From Xylanibacter caecicola (lineage in GTDB: Bacteria > Bacteroidota > Bacteroidia > Bacteroidales > Bacteroidaceae): a DNA stretch of 64,000 nucleotides. The stretch covers positions 21,679 through 85,678 of the forward strand of contig NZ_JABKKJ010000012.1 of NCBI RefSeq assembly GCF_013166515.1, written 5' to 3'. Of this stretch, positions 9,426-19,025 are shown piece after piece. Each line of letters begins with the position of its first letter. Positions within the stretch are counted from its first letter, which is position 1. The position numbers were made by a program, and so were the translations under genes. Under the pieces are notes generated by a model. The model was not told where the DNA came from. It was given only the letters and a program-made list of their open reading frames with translations, and made no database searches.

Positions 9426-10265
9426 CTAAACTTTATTTGCCAGCTGTTCGGGACGGTATTCAAAGTGCATCGTATCATAATGATACCAGCGTCCGCCCCA
9501 TACAAAACCGTGCTTTTCAAAAACACGGACAAGTTCAAGCGGTATACGGTTCTTGTATAAAATCTTTGCCGTCTCGCCCTTTCCTTTATTTGCCCACAAC
9601 CAATAATCCGACATCTTCACATTTATGTCTATCGCTATTCCATAGCTGTGAGCACTCATGCGCTTTGCACCGCGTACATTGCGCCAATAGAACGTCGAGG
9701 CAGGCTTAAGATATTTTGCAAGATGCGGCTTTGTCTTCAATTCAGCAACCACCTTACCGAGTTGGCTTGATGCTCCGTTAACTTTTGTAAACTTTATCTT
9801 CTGTCCGAACCAGTCAACCGTCTCCATTCGTGATGCAACCTCCGAAGCACTCTTTCCATACATCTTCTTGAACAACGCTTCACATCTGCTCCTGCCAGCA
9901 TCAGACAGATAACCGGGTTTAGAGGACGCAGTGTCATAGCGCATGCCGAACATGTCTTCCACGTCCGAATTGTCAAGCATCACGGTAAAGCTCTTTTTCT
10001 TTCCGTCATCATACAGTATGCGCTCACCGTCGGGAAAGACAATATAACCGTCTTTGTATTTCATTCCCGCATCCGGATAAACATCAATAAGGATACGGGC
10101 ACCGGCAGGAATAGCGGCTACATTGCCGCCGTTCCTGCCGGAAGAGTCTTGCTTCAATGATGTTTCTACGCCTGTCGCAGCATCATCCGCCTTTACACGC
10201 GGATTGGAAACACAACCGACACAGGCAATAAAATACAATATAAGAAAGGCATTCATCTTATTCAT
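9426..10265 (-). CDS. M15-family (VanY-like) peptidase lipoprotein
   Basis: 279 residues with a lipoprotein signal peptide ending at ACVGC (Cys18). The C-terminal half carries the M15 zinc site: SAHSYGIAID (His206, Asp213) and WYHYDTMHFEY (His267). Family knowledge: D-Ala-D-Ala carboxypeptidases or endopeptidases acting on peptidoglycan stem peptides in the periplasm. The start overlaps the end of the WG-repeat gene by 8 bp, so translation is probably coupled. The specific substrate cannot be told from sequence. Confidence 0.85.
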   Translation of the reverse strand: MNKMNAFLILYFIACVGCVSNPRVKADDAATGVETSLKQDSSGRNGGNVAAIPAGARILIDVYPDAGMKYKDGYIVFPDGERILYDDGKKKSFTVMLDNSDVEDMFGMRYDTASSKPGYLSDAGRSRCEALFKKMYGKSASEVASRMETVDWFGQKIKFTKVNGASSQLGKVVAELKTKPHLAKYLKPASTFYWRNVRGAKRMSAHSYGIAIDINVKMSDYWLWANKGKGETAKILYKNRIPLELVRVFEKHGFVWGGRWYHYDTMHFEYRPEQLANKV

Positions 10266-12219
10266 ACTTCTTTATAAACGCCGCATTGTATTTTTCTATT
10301 CCTGACATTCTGGAAGTAACATCGCTGTAAAGAGGCTTATACCATGAGTATTTGCTGAAATATGCCTTAAGGTCGGCACTCTTGAATATATATCCGTGGC
10401 GTGCATAAATCTCATTGCGGAGTATACGTAGCTGCGACTTGTCAAGCGACTTTATGTCATTGTAGGTCAGCTTGCGCGTACTTAAAATACTGCTCAATGC
10501 ACCACTGCCACTACTCGACACCGTATTTCCGGTCTGACTGTTATCCGGCTGGAACGCTTCGTCTTCCTCTATCGGCTCCTTCGTACTGCCTTCCGGCACA
10601 GGAAGGGCGTCGGTCCTACTCTTTTCGCCCATAATAAATACAATGGAACCTCCATTGTTCAACACTATTATCTGCTTTCCGTTGCCAATGTCGTATGTGA
10701 CACTGTTATCCTCGTCACTTACAATCTTGCCGATTTTTGCTATATATGCTTTTGCCGAATTATACGTTTCGTCTGATTTATCTGCAAGTTTGCCATATGC
10801 AGGAATAATGGCGCTCACCACCTTTGGTGTGTTTCCGGAAAAGCTGCAAATCCCGTTACTGTCGTAAGCAGCCATCTTTTCCGTAAACACAGCACCGTAT
10901 GTCACACTGCATTTAAGGATTGTTTCGCTATAATTATCAGAATAGGCACCGGTATATCTTTCAGGTTTTGCGTCTGCTTTGCCAGCCCCGGCTATTTCGG
11001 CTGCCGTCATGCCATATCCGTACTTTCCGAAACCGTCTTTCGTTATTCCCATTTCAGCAAACAGAGCTTCGTATGAGAAATAGTCCGAGCTTACTTTTAC
11101 TCCGCCCATGCCCAATCCTACGTTGTATATATCGGTCTTGTTGGAAAGCGTCTTGCCTTCTTTGTCTATAAATGCCCAGTTGTTCGCTGATTCCTTTACA
11201 AGCAGATACTTGTCGGCAAACACTCCGTACATCTTATTATATGTGTCCTCAAAAAGCTTGTTTCCCTGCAAATCGAGCAGTCCGCATTCGCCTTTCTCAT
11301 TCTCGTATATCAGCATATCGTCCGAGGCAAACGACAGGTTCTTGTATTTTGCACGTATTACGGTCTCGCCTTCTATGTTCTTCAGTCCGCATCCGTCACT
11401 GCCATTGAAGACGAAATGACCGTTATATACATAGCTTACACCTCTCATCTTCGACGAAGGCTTTACCACCCACTCGCCGTCTTCATCGATCAGACCTGCC
11501 TTGATTTCAGAATTGTCGTCCTCAATCTCAATCGGCAGAAGACCTTCCTTAAACACCGGGGCAATGTCTTCCACATTCTTTACCGAAATTTCCGACTTCA
11601 CATTGCCGCTCTTGTCAAGCACACAGTACTTGCGTTCCGACTTGTCGGCATCCTTATACTTCTTGTCCACCGCGACAATACAACCTTCGCTGCACGGCTT
11701 CATATCGGCATAAACAGGCTTTATAACGACCTCTCCGCTTGTGTTTATACATCCATATCCCGCAGATGTACGAAACACGGCAATCCCCTCGCTGAAACCA
11801 TATACCTCCAGCACGCGGTTGCCGTCCACCTTGTCAAGAGTGCAGACGGTCTTTCCGTCAAGATTAATAAGTTCTATGTTCTGATTTTTGCGCACCACCG
11901 GCGTTATATCTTCATAAAACGATACAACCTCAAGATATTCGTCTCCCAACTTTCTCGGCTTTTTCTCAGCCGTGTACATCTCCCACAGCCCGTCACCGTT
12001 TTTCACAAAGAAGCGTCCGTTCATCACAACGGTAGGCTCTTCCTTAAACTCTCCGGAGAACAGTACTTCGCCATCCGGCGCAATCATGCCCCAAAAGCCG
12101 CCTTTCTCCTCTTGGAACGGCAGGTATTCTACCGGAGGTTTGAAATGAACGGAAGACTTGGAACATGCGTTCAACAGTATCATCCCGCAAAGGACAAGAA
12201 AATAAGACAGTTGTTTCAT
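10258..12219 (-). CDS. WG-repeat lipoprotein with C-terminal YARHG domain
   Basis: 653 residues. A lipoprotein signal peptide ends at LLNAC. Degenerate WG (KWG) beta repeats follow, such as GFWGMIAPDGEVLF, GYGCINTSGEVVI, KAGLIDEDGEWVV and CGLLDLQGNKLF. The C-terminal YARHG domain (LRILRNEIYARHGYIF) is near residue 610. YARHG domains are common in extracellular proteins of Bacteroidetes and Firmicutes; the function is not established. It lies between dapA (71 bp upstream) and the M15 peptidase gene (overlapping), suggesting an envelope-maintenance operon. Confidence 0.85.
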   Translation of the reverse strand: MKQLSYFLVLCGMILLNACSKSSVHFKPPVEYLPFQEEKGGFWGMIAPDGEVLFSGEFKEEPTVVMNGRFFVKNGDGLWEMYTAEKKPRKLGDEYLEVVSFYEDITPVVRKNQNIELINLDGKTVCTLDKVDGNRVLEVYGFSEGIAVFRTSAGYGCINTSGEVVIKPVYADMKPCSEGCIVAVDKKYKDADKSERKYCVLDKSGNVKSEISVKNVEDIAPVFKEGLLPIEIEDDNSEIKAGLIDEDGEWVVKPSSKMRGVSYVYNGHFVFNGSDGCGLKNIEGETVIRAKYKNLSFASDDMLIYENEKGECGLLDLQGNKLFEDTYNKMYGVFADKYLLVKESANNWAFIDKEGKTLSNKTDIYNVGLGMGGVKVSSDYFSYEALFAEMGITKDGFGKYGYGMTAAEIAGAGKADAKPERYTGAYSDNYSETILKCSVTYGAVFTEKMAAYDSNGICSFSGNTPKVVSAIIPAYGKLADKSDETYNSAKAYIAKIGKIVSDEDNSVTYDIGNGKQIIVLNNGGSIVFIMGEKSRTDALPVPEGSTKEPIEEDEAFQPDNSQTGNTVSSSGSGALSSILSTRKLTYNDIKSLDKSQLRILRNEIYARHGYIFKSADLKAYFSKYSWYKPLYSDVTSRMSGIEKYNAAFIKKYE

Positions 12220-12290
12220 AGGTATTGTTATTGGTTAATAATCACATTCTCAACTACACAGGCAATAACGGTGCCTGCAAGTATACGACG

Positions 12291-13175
12291 CTACATCCTA
12301 AACTTAAGGCATTCGCTTATGCGCTGCATCGTAGTAAGGCGCGTAGGTACAAGCGGAAGACGCAAAACATTCTCTATCATGCCCATTTCATGAAGCATGG
12401 CTTTTACGCCGGCAGGATTTCCGTCGACAAAAAGCAGATTAAAAAGGTCCGTAAACTTATGATGTATCTTGCGTGCACTTTCAAACTCACCTTTCATCTC
12501 AAGGCGCAGCATGCGCGAAAATTCCTTGGGCAAAGCATTGCCTATAACCGATATTACGCCCACGGCACCGCATGCCACCATTGGGAAAGTGAGGGCATCA
12601 TCACCGCTTATTACGTCAAAGGCTGCAGGCTTGTTCTTTATAATCTCGTCCACCTGCTCCAAACTGCCGGCAGCCTCCTTTATGGCAACGATGTTCGGAC
12701 AGTCGTTTGCAAGCCTTACGGTTGTCTGTGCCATCATGTTTACGCCCGTACGCCCGGGAACATTATATAATACCACGGGCAGTTTCGTTGCAGCTGCTAT
12801 AGCCTTGAAGTGCTGGTAAAGCCCCTCCTGCGACGGTTTGTTATAGAAAGGACATACGCTGAGCACACCGTCTATACCCGAGAAGTCGCCGGTTTTCAGT
12901 TCTTCCACCACGGCAGCCGTGTTGTTTCCACCGCATCCCATCAATATAGGCAGCTTACCCCCTGCCCTCTCTATCACCAACTCTTTTATCTTTTTCTTCT
13001 CATCTGCCGTCAAAGTCGGGGTCTCACCCGTTGTTGCCAATATGCAAAGAAAGTCTGCTCCGTTCTTTATCTGATAGTCAAGCAGCCTCTTCAGCGCTTC
13101 ATAATCAACATTACCATCTTCCTTAAACGGAGTAACAAGGGCAATACCTAAACCCTTGAATATATTTCGTGCCAT
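12291..13175 (-). CDS. dapA: 4-hydroxy-tetrahydrodipicolinate synthase
   Basis: 294 residues, a normal DapA TIM barrel. The Schiff-base Lys166 is in VAIKEAAG, the catalytic Tyr137 in VVLYNVPGRTG, and the TTGE motif at 48-51. It condenses pyruvate with aspartate semialdehyde toward diaminopimelate and lysine, so it supplies peptidoglycan precursors. That fits the downstream peptidoglycan peptidase. It has its own consensus promoter with a palindrome at the predicted transcription start. Confidence 0.96.
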   Translation of the reverse strand: MARNIFKGLGIALVTPFKEDGNVDYEALKRLLDYQIKNGADFLCILATTGETPTLTADEKKKIKELVIERAGGKLPILMGCGGNNTAAVVEELKTGDFSGIDGVLSVCPFYNKPSQEGLYQHFKAIAAATKLPVVLYNVPGRTGVNMMAQTTVRLANDCPNIVAIKEAAGSLEQVDEIIKNKPAAFDVISGDDALTFPMVACGAVGVISVIGNALPKEFSRMLRLEMKGEFESARKIHHKFTDLFNLLFVDGNPAGVKAMLHEMGMIENVLRLPLVPTRLTTMQRISECLKFRM

Positions 13176-13190
13176 AAAAAATAAATATTT

Positions 13191-13204
13191 CTGATTATAA
13201 TCAG
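13191..13204. promoter_or_regulatory. Palindrome at the dapA transcription start
   Basis: CTGATTATAATCAG is a perfect 14-bp palindrome just downstream of the dapA -7 box, covering the predicted start site. Position and symmetry suit a repressor operator; the regulator is unknown. Confidence 0.4.
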
Positions 13205-13207
13205 TTG

Positions 13208-13238
13208 CAAAAATACTATATTTCGGGCTAAAAACAAA
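13208..13238 (-). promoter_or_regulatory. Promoter of dapA
   Basis: On the minus strand TTTG (13238-13235), a 19-bp spacer and TATTTTTG (13215-13208). It probably drives dapA, the WG-repeat gene and the M15 peptidase gene. Confidence 0.75.
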
Positions 13239-13408
13239 ATAAACGTATTGGTTTTCTTATAGTTTGCTTATAAAGCAAATAAGATACGGTATCCCTACTT
13301 TAAACCGGATGACAACAAGACTAAAGCTATTATTTCTTATCGCGGAATATCTTTATATCATACAAAAGTCAAAGAGCGGCAAACAAAATACGGAAAGTAT
13401 CATTCTCC

Positions 13409-13798
13409 TTATATATGCTTGCCGGGACCGAATATATCGGATGAAACGGACCGTATGCCGGGCTTATGTTCTCTTGCCTGTTTCAACAAATAGTTCGAAC
13501 AAAGTTTCTCACCCATCGAACTGTAAGTAAAGTTTACGTACTTGCCGCTTTTAAAGTCCAAGTGCTCGGGAAGGTTCAGCACGTTATACGTAATACGGGT
13601 TATATCCTTGTTCTTGTCCTCTATAAGATTGCCGTCGGAATCGTAGTCATATTCCGTATCTTCATCCGAACCGTCGGCGAAGTGCATCGCACCCTTATAG
13701 CAGGGACTTTCCACGGCATTGCTAACCTTGCACAGACGGTTACCGTCGTATTCATAGTAAAGGTTTGTGGTGAAATAATTATTTAATTCTTTTATCAT
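13409..13798 (-). pseudogene. RHS cassette remnant at the distal end of the array
   Basis: 129 codons matching the part of the array's RHS genes from LYYEYDGNRLCKV through the YDYDSDGNLIEDKNKDI repeat to SSDIFGPGK, then a stop. It lacks the DHQGNVRVV core and any toxin, so it is debris of a cassette. It begins 2 bp after the preceding immunity gene. The flanking 13239-13408 contains no other gene. Confidence 0.7.
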
Positions 13799-13800
13799 GA

Positions 13801-14388
13801 TTAATATTCCTTCACCTTAAATAAAACTTTTACCAAACCTTTTTTCACTATTTTTCTTTCACGATACATATTATTTACAACTCCCTCAACTTTAATATCC
13901 GCTACATTGTCATAAATATATTTATAATTTTTAGGAATACCAAATTTCTCAATATAATAATCATATTCTAAATCATCTTTTGGGATATAATTGTAATATC
14001 CAGATCTGCATTTTATCTGATAAAAAATATGCAAAATATCTAAGCCTATATCTTCATTATCGAAACCACATATCAAGTCGGCAGATAGACTACCTAAACA
14101 CATTTCCAATGTATCTGTATTAATATACAGTCTTGCGTCACAATCCGCTTTTTTATTTTGATAAAGTCTTATTGCCCTTTGTATTTTATCAAATTCCTCA
14201 CTGGTTATATTAATGACAGTATCTACTTTATGATTACATGATTTTTCTTTTATATTATTGCAAGTTATCCGTATATTTGTTTCCCTGATACCTGTATAAT
14301 ATGTAACGGTGACTTTTTCCTCATTTGTCACCGTTTTACATGAATATAAGGATATAAGCAAACATAAAGCAATTATATTCTGTTTCAT
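13801..14388 (-). CDS. Putative immunity lipoprotein of toxin cassette A
   Basis: 195 residues of low-GC coding sequence with a lipoprotein signal peptide ending at LYSC. No family recognised. It overlaps the stop of cassette A by 4 bp (ATGA), the arrangement of a toxin-immunity pair. Inference: a periplasm-facing immunity protein for the HEFDH metallopeptidase encoded just upstream. Confidence 0.6.
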   Translation of the reverse strand: MKQNIIALCLLISLYSCKTVTNEEKVTVTYYTGIRETNIRITCNNIKEKSCNHKVDTVINITSEEFDKIQRAIRLYQNKKADCDARLYINTDTLEMCLGSLSADLICGFDNEDIGLDILHIFYQIKCRSGYYNYIPKDDLEYDYYIEKFGIPKNYKYIYDNVADIKVEGVVNNMYRERKIVKKGLVKVLFKVKEY

Positions 14389-16052
14389 CTTCTTATTGAA
14401 ATGGGACTGATTGTATTATAAGTTTCTCCTTTATGGTCGTTTCTTATGGTTTCTCCATTAGCTCTTGCAGTTTTTGCCTCACTACCTTCTATAACCCTTT
14501 TCTCTTCTTTATTTTCATATTGAGCATCATATATTTCGCTCCTTTCTCTATGGCTCTTATGATTCCTTGCATTATCAACAGCATGATCAAACTCATGTTC
14601 CAATCTTGTCGCAGCAGATTGCAATCCTCCGTCTGTAGTTTTTAATCCTTTCCTTGATTCCCAATAAACTGTTGGTTTATCCAAAGAATCAAACTCTGTA
14701 CCACGGTCTTCATATAAAGTCGCATCATCAACATATATATTATATTTAGGATTTATAACAGCAGCCTTTAAGTTATCCCCACCTCCGTTTCTTAAATTAT
14801 ATTTATATGCCATTATAAAATCCTTAACAAATTGATTATTGGGTATAGTGATAGTCTTTTTTCCATTAAACCCAGTAAAACAAAAACTACGGTCATTCCC
14901 ATGTTTGTCTTTATACCAAATTATAACTTTTCTTCCGTCAGGATCTACCGCATTCACAGCATTATTATTACAATAAACATACGGACTTACATCCGGATAC
15001 TTATCCGCCAACGGGTCAACGGCATGCCAACGGGCAAGTACAGGGTCGTACCATCTCGCACCGTAATCGTACCAGTCCAACGAGAGAAGACGGTCAAGCT
15101 CCTTGCCGTTGTACTTGTAACGTTGCTTGTTATTCTCGGCGCATTCACCGAACAAGGCACCAAAGGGATAGTAATGGTTGGTCTCCTCCACAGTGCCGTT
15201 CTCATCAGCTACAACGCGTACATTACCCTGATGGTCCCTCAAGTAGAAATGATATACGGGCTGTTTGTTATTGGTAAACGTAACATAACCGCCGTCAAAA
15301 AGTATACGGTTTGGTGTCGGCTTTACATCCTCATATAGAATATCACCGCAATAATCTATACGATGCGCGCCGTAAATCAAAAAATATCCATAGTCAGTAA
15401 TAAGGCTGTCACGTAAGTTTAAAGAATCCTTCAGACTGGGACCAACAGGATCTGACCATTCGGGAGGAAACTTACCAGGAGCAAATATATCTGAAGACAG
15501 GCTATTTAAAGCAGGAGCGTGCAACGTGGGGAAATCCAAAAGATAGCTTGAATAAAGTTTATCACCTGTCGCGCTGTAAATAAAGTCTATATTCTTGCCA
15601 CTTTTGAAATCTACATGTTTGGGAAGGTTAAGCACATTATACTCTATACAAGTAATATCCTTGTTCTTGTCCTCAATTAGGTTGCCGTCGGAATCATAAC
15701 TGTATTCCGTATCCTCATCGGCACCGTCGCTAAAGTGCATCGAACCTTTATAACATGGACTTTCCGCGGCATTGCGGACCTTACACAAACGGTTGCCGTC
15801 GTACTCATAATAAAGGTCGTCCACTATGCCGTATGCACCGCCGTCCTGCATGCCGTTACGGCGGAGAGACTGAAGGTTGCCGTGTTTGTCATAGCTGTAA
15901 GAAGTGTTGTATCTGCCGGTATTTTCAGCAACCGTATCAGTATATCTCGCCTCGGAAAGGCGGGACAGGTCGTCATAATAGAAACTGTAACGTCTCATTG
16001 GTAATGATTGCCGTTTTTTACTTGATATTCTCAAAATTAATAACATTATCAA
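14385..16052 (-). CDS. RHS cassette A with HEFDH metallopeptidase toxin domain
   Basis: 555 residues, no signal peptide. RHS/YD repeats (RRYSFYYDDLSRLSEARY onward) are followed by the RHS core (DHQGNVRVV to YCNNNAVNAVDPDGRK, about 265-370). The unique C-terminus of about 185 residues contains RLEHEFDHAVD, a zincin HExxH with an extra Asp, and downstream RVIEGSEAKTARANGE, which may give the third ligand. The first residues do not match RHS repeats, so Met19 is an equally good start. Lacking an N-terminal secretion region, it is probably a silent donor cassette that recombines with the full-length RHS gene. Confidence 0.8.
   Translation of the reverse strand: MIMLLILRISSKKRQSLPMRRYSFYYDDLSRLSEARYTDTVAENTGRYNTSYSYDKHGNLQSLRRNGMQDGGAYGIVDDLYYEYDGNRLCKVRNAAESPCYKGSMHFSDGADEDTEYSYDSDGNLIEDKNKDITCIEYNVLNLPKHVDFKSGKNIDFIYSATGDKLYSSYLLDFPTLHAPALNSLSSDIFAPGKFPPEWSDPVGPSLKDSLNLRDSLITDYGYFLIYGAHRIDYCGDILYEDVKPTPNRILFDGGYVTFTNNKQPVYHFYLRDHQGNVRVVADENGTVEETNHYYPFGALFGECAENNKQRYKYNGKELDRLLSLDWYDYGARWYDPVLARWHAVDPLADKYPDVSPYVYCNNNAVNAVDPDGRKVIIWYKDKHGNDRSFCFTGFNGKKTITIPNNQFVKDFIMAYKYNLRNGGGDNLKAAVINPKYNIYVDDATLYEDRGTEFDSLDKPTVYWESRKGLKTTDGGLQSAATRLEHEFDHAVDNARNHKSHRERSEIYDAQYENKEEKRVIEGSEAKTARANGETIRNDHKGETYNTISPISIRR
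14930..15382 (-). repeat. RHS core direct repeat, copy A
   Basis: DNA encoding the core from KPTPNRIL to AVDPDGRK; nearly identical to the copies at 17665, 19613, 21258 and 23025. Subfamily 1, with copies B and C. Confidence 0.85.
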
Positions 16053-16134
16053 TCTTGGGCAAAATTAAAGTGTCTGGTCTAAAAGAATAAATCAATGTAT
16101 CTCTTTTTATTTCCCAAAGTAAGCATCATAAAAC

Positions 16135-17124
16135 TCATTTTAATTTTTTGGACATCACATATATAATATTTTTATATTCTAATTCCATAAAAATTTTATC
16201 ATTGTGGACAAACATATCTTTTAGATGCAAAGAAATATCCTTTTTCTTGAAAATACTTTTATCTATATTTCTCATTGTAAATCTATTCTTATTATAAAAC
16301 CATCTGAATGTGTTATTAAGTTCGTCTGTTTTCATCCTACCATTTGTCTCATTAGGAAAACTAAGCAAAGACTCGCCCTGCCGATTTGACTTAATTAAAG
16401 AATTATTATATATCATTCCTTTTCCTTGTTGACAAAATATAAGTCTGGGCATATCTCCACATGTCTTTTGTGAAACGCTTTTTCCTGCCATTGTCTTCTT
16501 TATATGTATTTCAGTCTGGAAATACCATTCCCCATATAACAATTCTGCTGAGGCGTTTATTTTTTCATATTTTCTTTTATTATTAGAATCTGTGATATAT
16601 TCTGATAATTTAGAGAATATAGCAGTCTTCATAACTTTATTTGAACAGGAGTCAAGAATAATATTTATGTAGTTAGGAACAGCATCTATGAAAACTATGT
16701 TGTCTGTTCCATTATTTGGATAAAAGTATTTTAGAATATCAACAGAGAAGTCAATAATATCTTTGTCCTTTATATGAATGCTATTGATATAAAAATTCCA
16801 CTCTTTTAAGAATTCATAAATACATTCTGCATCTGCTTTAAAATAATATATATGCCCATCATAGTATAAGAAAAATTTAGGAAGAAAATGTGATCCCATC
16901 CCTTTATACGAGTATATACCGTTATTAAATTCAAAATCGTCATATACATTTAGTTTATAAACATTTTTACCTGCACCTACTTTTTCATCTCCATACATAA
17001 CATCCAGTTCTTTGGAAATACTGTCAGGAACATTAACCCACTGAAAGGGATAACGTTGAGCATTTATCGGCACTTCAAAAAGCATTATAAATATTGTCGT
17101 ATATAGAATTTTAGTTATTTCCAT
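16135..17124 (-). CDS. Putative exported immunity protein of toxin cassette B
   Basis: 329 residues with an N-terminal signal peptide (ILYTTIFIMLFEVPINAQ, probable SPI cleavage). The rest shows no recognised domain. It overlaps the end of cassette B by 10 bp. Inference: periplasmic immunity protein for the HEAVH metallopeptidase; it is AT-rich like the other variable genes of this array. Confidence 0.55.
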   Translation of the reverse strand: MEITKILYTTIFIMLFEVPINAQRYPFQWVNVPDSISKELDVMYGDEKVGAGKNVYKLNVYDDFEFNNGIYSYKGMGSHFLPKFFLYYDGHIYYFKADAECIYEFLKEWNFYINSIHIKDKDIIDFSVDILKYFYPNNGTDNIVFIDAVPNYINIILDSCSNKVMKTAIFSKLSEYITDSNNKRKYEKINASAELLYGEWYFQTEIHIKKTMAGKSVSQKTCGDMPRLIFCQQGKGMIYNNSLIKSNRQGESLLSFPNETNGRMKTDELNNTFRWFYNKNRFTMRNIDKSIFKKKDISLHLKDMFVHNDKIFMELEYKNIIYVMSKKLK

Positions 17125-18095
17125 TTTAGTTCCTCCATTATTTGCTCTTCTATTTTATTAGTTTCTTTTTCCCGATTTGGTCTTGCTTTTCCTTTATTTT
17201 TAATTTCATATTTTATGTCTGCATCAATTTCATTTACATCTGTACTATGCACTGCTTCGTGTGACATAACACTTCCTAACGCCTCATCTTCTGTCAGTCC
17301 TTCATATTTTAATCCAGAACCTTCTTTTATTGCTTCCCGAATACTTCCTATATAAATTGTTATTTTTGCAGTTTTTAATTTGTATTTCCCTCTCTCAAAA
17401 TATCTTCCATAATTATCTTTTACATTATAATTTCCTTGTATTGTTTCTCCATATATTATGCTTTTACCTTCTAACTTATTTGCTTCAGATAATTTGATTT
17501 GTATTTTTGTACTCGAATTTATCAATTTATACAATTGAGTAAAACCTGTCTTCGTAATAGACATATTATTAACAATACGCTTAATATCATCATTAGCAAA
17601 CTCTGAAAATTGTATTTTACCATTTAAAATCGAAACAACAACATTCCCATTCACATTAACAATTTTCCTTCCGTCAGGATCTACCGCATTCACAGCATTA
17701 TTATTACAATAAACATACGGACTTACATCCGGATACTTATCCGCCAACGGGTCAACGGCATGCCAACGGGCAAGTACTGGGGCGTACCATCTCGCGCCGT
17801 AATCGTACCAGTCCAACGAGAGAAGACGGTCAAGCTCCTTGCCATTGTACTTGTAACGCTGCTTGTTCTTATCCACGCTCTCACCGAACAAGGCACCGAA
17901 GGGATAATAATGGTTGGTCTCCTCCACCGTGCCGTTCTCATCAACTACGACACGCACATTGCCCTGGTGGTCTGTGAGGTAGAAATGATATACGGGCTGT
18001 TTGTTATTGGTAAACGTGACATAACCGCCGTCGATAAGGATTCGGTTCGGCGTCGGCTTCAGGTTCTCATAGATGATGTCACTGCATATATTCAT
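17115..18095 (-). CDS. RHS cassette B with HEAVH metallopeptidase toxin domain
   Basis: 326 residues. It begins inside the RHS core (DIIYENLKPTPNRIL) and runs to NAVDPDGRK near residue 145. A unique domain of about 180 residues then holds VMSHEAVHSTD, a zincin HExxH motif followed by NEIDAD that may supply the third ligand. The cassette has no secretion signal and no RHS repeats upstream, so on its own it would make only a headless toxin. The start at 18095 lies where homology to the other cassettes begins. Confidence 0.78.
   Translation of the reverse strand: MNICSDIIYENLKPTPNRILIDGGYVTFTNNKQPVYHFYLTDHQGNVRVVVDENGTVEETNHYYPFGALFGESVDKNKQRYKYNGKELDRLLSLDWYDYGARWYAPVLARWHAVDPLADKYPDVSPYVYCNNNAVNAVDPDGRKIVNVNGNVVVSILNGKIQFSEFANDDIKRIVNNMSITKTGFTQLYKLINSSTKIQIKLSEANKLEGKSIIYGETIQGNYNVKDNYGRYFERGKYKLKTAKITIYIGSIREAIKEGSGLKYEGLTEDEALGSVMSHEAVHSTDVNEIDADIKYEIKNKGKARPNREKETNKIEEQIMEELKWK
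17665..18085 (-). repeat. RHS core direct repeat, copy B
   Basis: Second copy of the core repeat; closest to copies A and C (FTNNKQPV, KELDRLLSLDW signature). Confidence 0.85.
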
Positions 18096-18126
18096 TACAA
18101 AACAACTATTTTAAAAATTTTTATAA

Positions 18127-18579
18127 TTAAATAATGTGCGACAAATGCTCATTTTTTATATTTCCATATGCATCTGTCCTTAGTACTAACATATATGATC
18201 TTGCATCTCCAAAAGAAACATTGGTTATACGGTACTCTTCATTAGGTACTAAAGTCAACATCTTATTTCTATCTATTTTTAACTATCCTGATTTATTATA
18301 TTTTATATCTTTTATTTCATAATTATTTTCAAGCATATCAATGTGTAGTTTCTTTAATCCCGTTTTATTGTTCTTAATTTGAACACTATATGATATGTCA
18401 TTTTTTACCATGTATATATACATATAACTTATAATATTATTATCTTTTGAATATAAACAGTTGTCATCAATATTAAAAATAATAATATTATTACAACATG
18501 AAGTAAATAAAATTGTTATAAGTAATAACAAAATAGAAGTCTTATTTTTTATTCCTTTCATAATTCCTCCACCAATCAT
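18127..18579 (-). pseudogene. Second immunity lipoprotein gene of cassette C, interrupted by an amber codon
   Basis: The 98-codon frame (18579-18283, lipoprotein signal ending at LFTSC) stops at TAG 18285-18283. The same frame reopens at once and runs 52 codons more to TAA at 18127, containing LTLVPNEEYRITNVSFGDA. That tail matches FTILPNCEYEIINHSFGGA of the intact 149-residue neighbour, and the 98-residue part matches its N-terminal region. So this is a tandem duplicate of that gene carrying one in-frame stop. Met at 18561 is the more natural start. Confidence 0.7.
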
Positions 18580-19025
18580 CTATTTGTTTTATCTCTTACC
18601 TTTTTGCCTTTAATAGAATATAAATTGCCTACACTGTCTGAATATATATAAACGATGCCTATTGCAGCTCCACCAAATGAATGATTTATTATTTCATATT
18701 CGCAATTTGGCAAGATTGTGAACCTCCTTTTTACAAATGGATTAAGTTGTTGTTCATTCGTTATATTATAATCATTGGGTATATTTTTTAAAGATATTGA
18801 AATATACTTTTTATCTGTTCTATTTTCTACTTTAAATATCTCACTATAACCCTCTTTATTATAAATAATAGTTAAACGGGAAATTGGGGAACCGTATTCT
18901 GATTTTATACATGAAGTTTCTTCATCAAAATATATCTGATTGTTTTCAGTACAAGATGATAAAAGAAAGATAATTATTGTGTTAATAAAGTATATCAGAC
19001 ATGTGTGTTTCATTTTCATATTCAT
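18576..19025 (-). CDS. Putative immunity lipoprotein of toxin cassette C
   Basis: 149 residues with a lipoprotein signal peptide ending at FLLSSC. No known family. The start lies inside the end of cassette C (44-bp overlap; Met at 19019 or 19013 also possible), and its stop overlaps the duplicated, interrupted copy by 4 bp. Inferred immunity protein, facing the periplasm, for the HEVGH metallopeptidase. Confidence 0.55.
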   Translation of the reverse strand: MNMKMKHTCLIYFINTIIIFLLSSCTENNQIYFDEETSCIKSEYGSPISRLTIIYNKEGYSEIFKVENRTDKKYISISLKNIPNDYNITNEQQLNPFVKRRFTILPNCEYEIINHSFGGAAIGIVYIYSDSVGNLYSIKGKKVRDKTNR

